DNA of 64,000 bases, taken from Aralia elata. Taxonomy: Eukaryota > Streptophyta > Magnoliopsida > Apiales > Araliaceae. The notes below the pieces were generated by a model. That model saw nothing but the letters and a program-made list of their open reading frames with translations. It searched no databases and was not told where the DNA came from. The position numbers were made by a program, and so were the translations under genes. Shown here in pieces: positions 62,507-64,000 of this stretch. Location of the stretch: contig CM068377.1 in NCBI GenBank assembly GCA_034770075.1, positions 77,488,406-77,552,405 on the forward strand, in the 5' to 3' direction. Numbering within the stretch: position 1 is the stretch's first letter; every line of letters starts with the position of its first letter.

Positions 62507-62805
62507 ATTCCTCTATTCCAAAGTATAAGATTAAATTGAACTTTTTAAAGTACATCTGAGATATTTTCAAATTCAAAATTAATATTAATTCATCTAGTTA
62601 TACGTAATACAATTATGAAATTCAAACTGTGAGTAACTTAGATATAAAATCTTAATATTACCCTCATAAACTTTATTAGAAAGATGAAAAACAAAATAGC
62701 ATTTACTGTTAGAGATAATACAAAAAAACTAAGTCATTACTGCTTTCTTCAAATCTACATAGATAAAAATGAACCAAAAAATGGATAAAAAGGGAATAGA
62801 GGGAG
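62507..62805. mobile_element. Degenerate Stowaway-like MITE
   Basis: Ends are TTCCTCTATTCCAAAGTATA and, inverted, GGGAATAGAGGGAG followed by TA. The next 70 bp (TTGACTTTAAAAGGCCAATAT) resemble the far half of the 7997-8200 Stowaway, hinting that one MITE sits in another. Confidence 0.45.
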
Positions 62806-62999
62806 TATATCACATCAACTTTGAAATTTAAAAATATCTTAAATTGACTTTAAAAGGCCAATATGAATCTTACATTGATAAGACAGACTACTCCATAAAA
62901 TCAATATTAATCTTAATATTGACAATACATAAAGGGAAGAAACAAGAAATAAAAGTACATAGTGTAGTTCTATGCAGTATATAATCTTACATTCCACCC

Positions 63000-63150
63000 A
63001 TACAAGGTATATATAAGATCACTTCTTGTTAGTACTATCACACTAACCTTAGTATCAAAAGGAGATACAGTCCTAAAAACAGTTTCTAAAGAATTTAGAA
63101 AAATTTAGAGAATTGACTGGAAGTTGATGGTAATAAGGTAGTCAGATGAG
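63000..63150 (-). other. 3' flank of the CPK gene
   Basis: Non-coding DNA directly after the CPK stop on the - strand; probable 3' untranslated region. No firm polyadenylation signal was identified. Confidence 0.5.
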
Positions 63151-63279
63151 CTAATCAATCTGCGCTACGCCTAAAGCTTCGCCCAAGCCGAAATTGCCCC
63201 TCATAGTTCTCCGACCAACTCCGCCGCCATTGCCCTTCCTCATCATTGCAGCAAATTCCCCGTAATCTATCTGCCCATC
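63151..63279 (-). CDS. CPK: Calcium-dependent protein kinase, last coding exon (partial gene)
   Basis: On the - strand an acceptor TTTGCAG precedes a 43-codon exon reading DGQIDYGEFAAMMRKGNGGG, then VGRRTMRGNFGLGEALGVAQ, then ID and TAG. DGQIDYGEFAAMM is the second half of the fourth EF-hand of the CPK regulatory domain: the loop's Asp, Gly and the closing Glu for calcium binding are visible. GRRTMR after it is typical of CPK C-termini. These kinases sense calcium through four EF-hands and phosphorylate membrane and signalling targets (established knowledge). The kinase domain, autoinhibitory segment and other EF-hands lie beyond position 64000. The length and phase fit a normal terminal exon; nothing shows it is broken. 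Confidence 0.85.
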   Translation of the reverse strand, partial: DGQIDYGEFAAMMRKGNGGGVGRRTMRGNFGLGEALGVAQID

Positions 63280-64000
63280 CTGCAAAGGAAAACTATTCAT
63301 CAGTAAACAGGGTCATATCTCAACGTGCGGCACTGCAAAGGTATATCTACTTGCATATGCAAACACATATAAGGCTATGTTTGTTTGTAAAAATGATAGG
63401 TGGGATAGGACTATTTGCACTAATTTGATACTACCGCGGATTATTTTATCTCATGATTAATCCTTTATTTAATCCCGTAGACATGTTTTGCCATTTCTAA
63501 GGCCTTTCGATAATCTTAAGTGGAAAGATGGTATTATATATATATACACGGCCTTGTGTCTAACAAGGTCATTTGGTTTATGGAAAACTTATAGATATGC
63601 CGGGGAAGGATCTGAAGTTTAGACCTGCGAAGTTTAGACCTGCTTTTATATAATTCATTAATTTGAAATAGATTGATAGGCTAGACCAACCAAGTTTCAA
63701 ACTGGGAAGGCAGCTTCATTAAAAATGGTTGGTGGACTACACACTAGGACTACATTTATTTGCAAAAATAATGTGTGAGATAGAGGACTATTTGTATTAA
63801 TTTATTATTATTGTGGACTATTTTATAACATGATTAGTCAGTTATTTTATTCCATAAAATATGTTTTGTTATCTAAGACCATATGATGATGAATTATACT
63901 CTCAAGTGAAAAAGGTAGTATTACATAATCCCCTTTTAAGGTATAAAATGACCTTAGAAATGATAACGAATAATTCATGAGATTCCGGATTATTCATAGG
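63280..64000 (-). other. CPK intron (to window edge) with two related MITE-like repeats
   Basis: Starts at the acceptor of the last CPK exon. Two direct copies of a related sequence occur at about 63371-63541 and 63747-63932 (shared order: TTTGTTTG/TTTATTTG, GGACTATTTG, GGATTATTTT/GGACTATTTT, CATGATTA, ATGTTTTG). They are diverged and no ends with target duplications could be set. Confidence 0.65.

Overview
The window looks like nuclear DNA of a flowering plant, most likely a eudicot. It is AT-rich, has GT-AG introns, carries Stowaway and MULE-type MITEs, and is full of Ty1/copia and Ty3/gypsy LTR retrotransposons with tRNA-iMet primer sites. Bacterial features, tRNA, rRNA and CRISPR loci were not seen. 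Only three stretches look like host genes. (1) A complete ENTH/VHS-type gene matching plant MTV1 (tepsin-like trans-Golgi adaptor) runs on the + strand from 3844 to 15605. It has five coding exons and 706 codons, and two of its introns (3.7 and 4.6 kb) are filled with repeats. (2) A decayed, still exon-structured fragment at 34630-36197 resembles the mitochondrial ATP synthase FAd (24 kDa) subunit. (3) The last coding exon of a calcium-dependent protein kinase (CPK) lies on the - strand at 63151-63279; the rest of that gene is beyond the right edge.

Layout. 1-781: 3' end of an LTR retrotransposon, with a 45-bp minisatellite, polypurine tract and 3' LTR. 782-3047: AT-rich intergenic DNA with two local duplications. 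3048-3644: a MULE-type MITE with a 9-bp target duplication, abutting the MTV1 5' region and carrying a TATAAAA. 3844-15605: MTV1, with a Stowaway in intron 3 and, in intron 4, a triplicated copia LTR/PBS segment, a foldback element and a copia pol fragment. 15.6-18.3 kb: downstream flank and unresolved repeats. 18.3-23.8 kb: a coding-empty gypsy derivative. 23.8-24.7 kb: an Athila-like LTR tail. 24.7-34.5 kb: a + strand chromovirus with a 1.7-kb internal tandem duplication and many stops. 34.6-36.2 kb: FAd-like fragment.

36.7-58.4 kb is a clean nested insertion. A copia solo LTR (target duplication GTTTT) was entered by an 11.5-kb gypsy element on the - strand (duplication ATCCT, LTRs about 3.1-3.3 kb). 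The 5' LTR of that element was entered by an 8.9-kb copia element on the - strand (duplication GCTGA, LTRs about 1.8 kb). The solo LTR itself seems to sit in a Stowaway-like MITE. 58.4-63.0 kb: fragments of Tat-like gypsy pol, a 56-bp minisatellite next to another polypurine tract and LTR start, a copia LTR piece, an Athila-like LTR piece and a MITE. 63.15-64.0 kb: CPK last exon and part of its intron.

The host genes show no functional link to each other. The main interest is how retroelements have built the locus: nesting order readable from target duplications, minisatellites just upstream of polypurine tracts, GC-rich palindromes in LTRs and leaders of otherwise AT-rich elements, and a transposon that may supply the core promoter of MTV1. 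Identities come from reading translated motifs; no database search was run.
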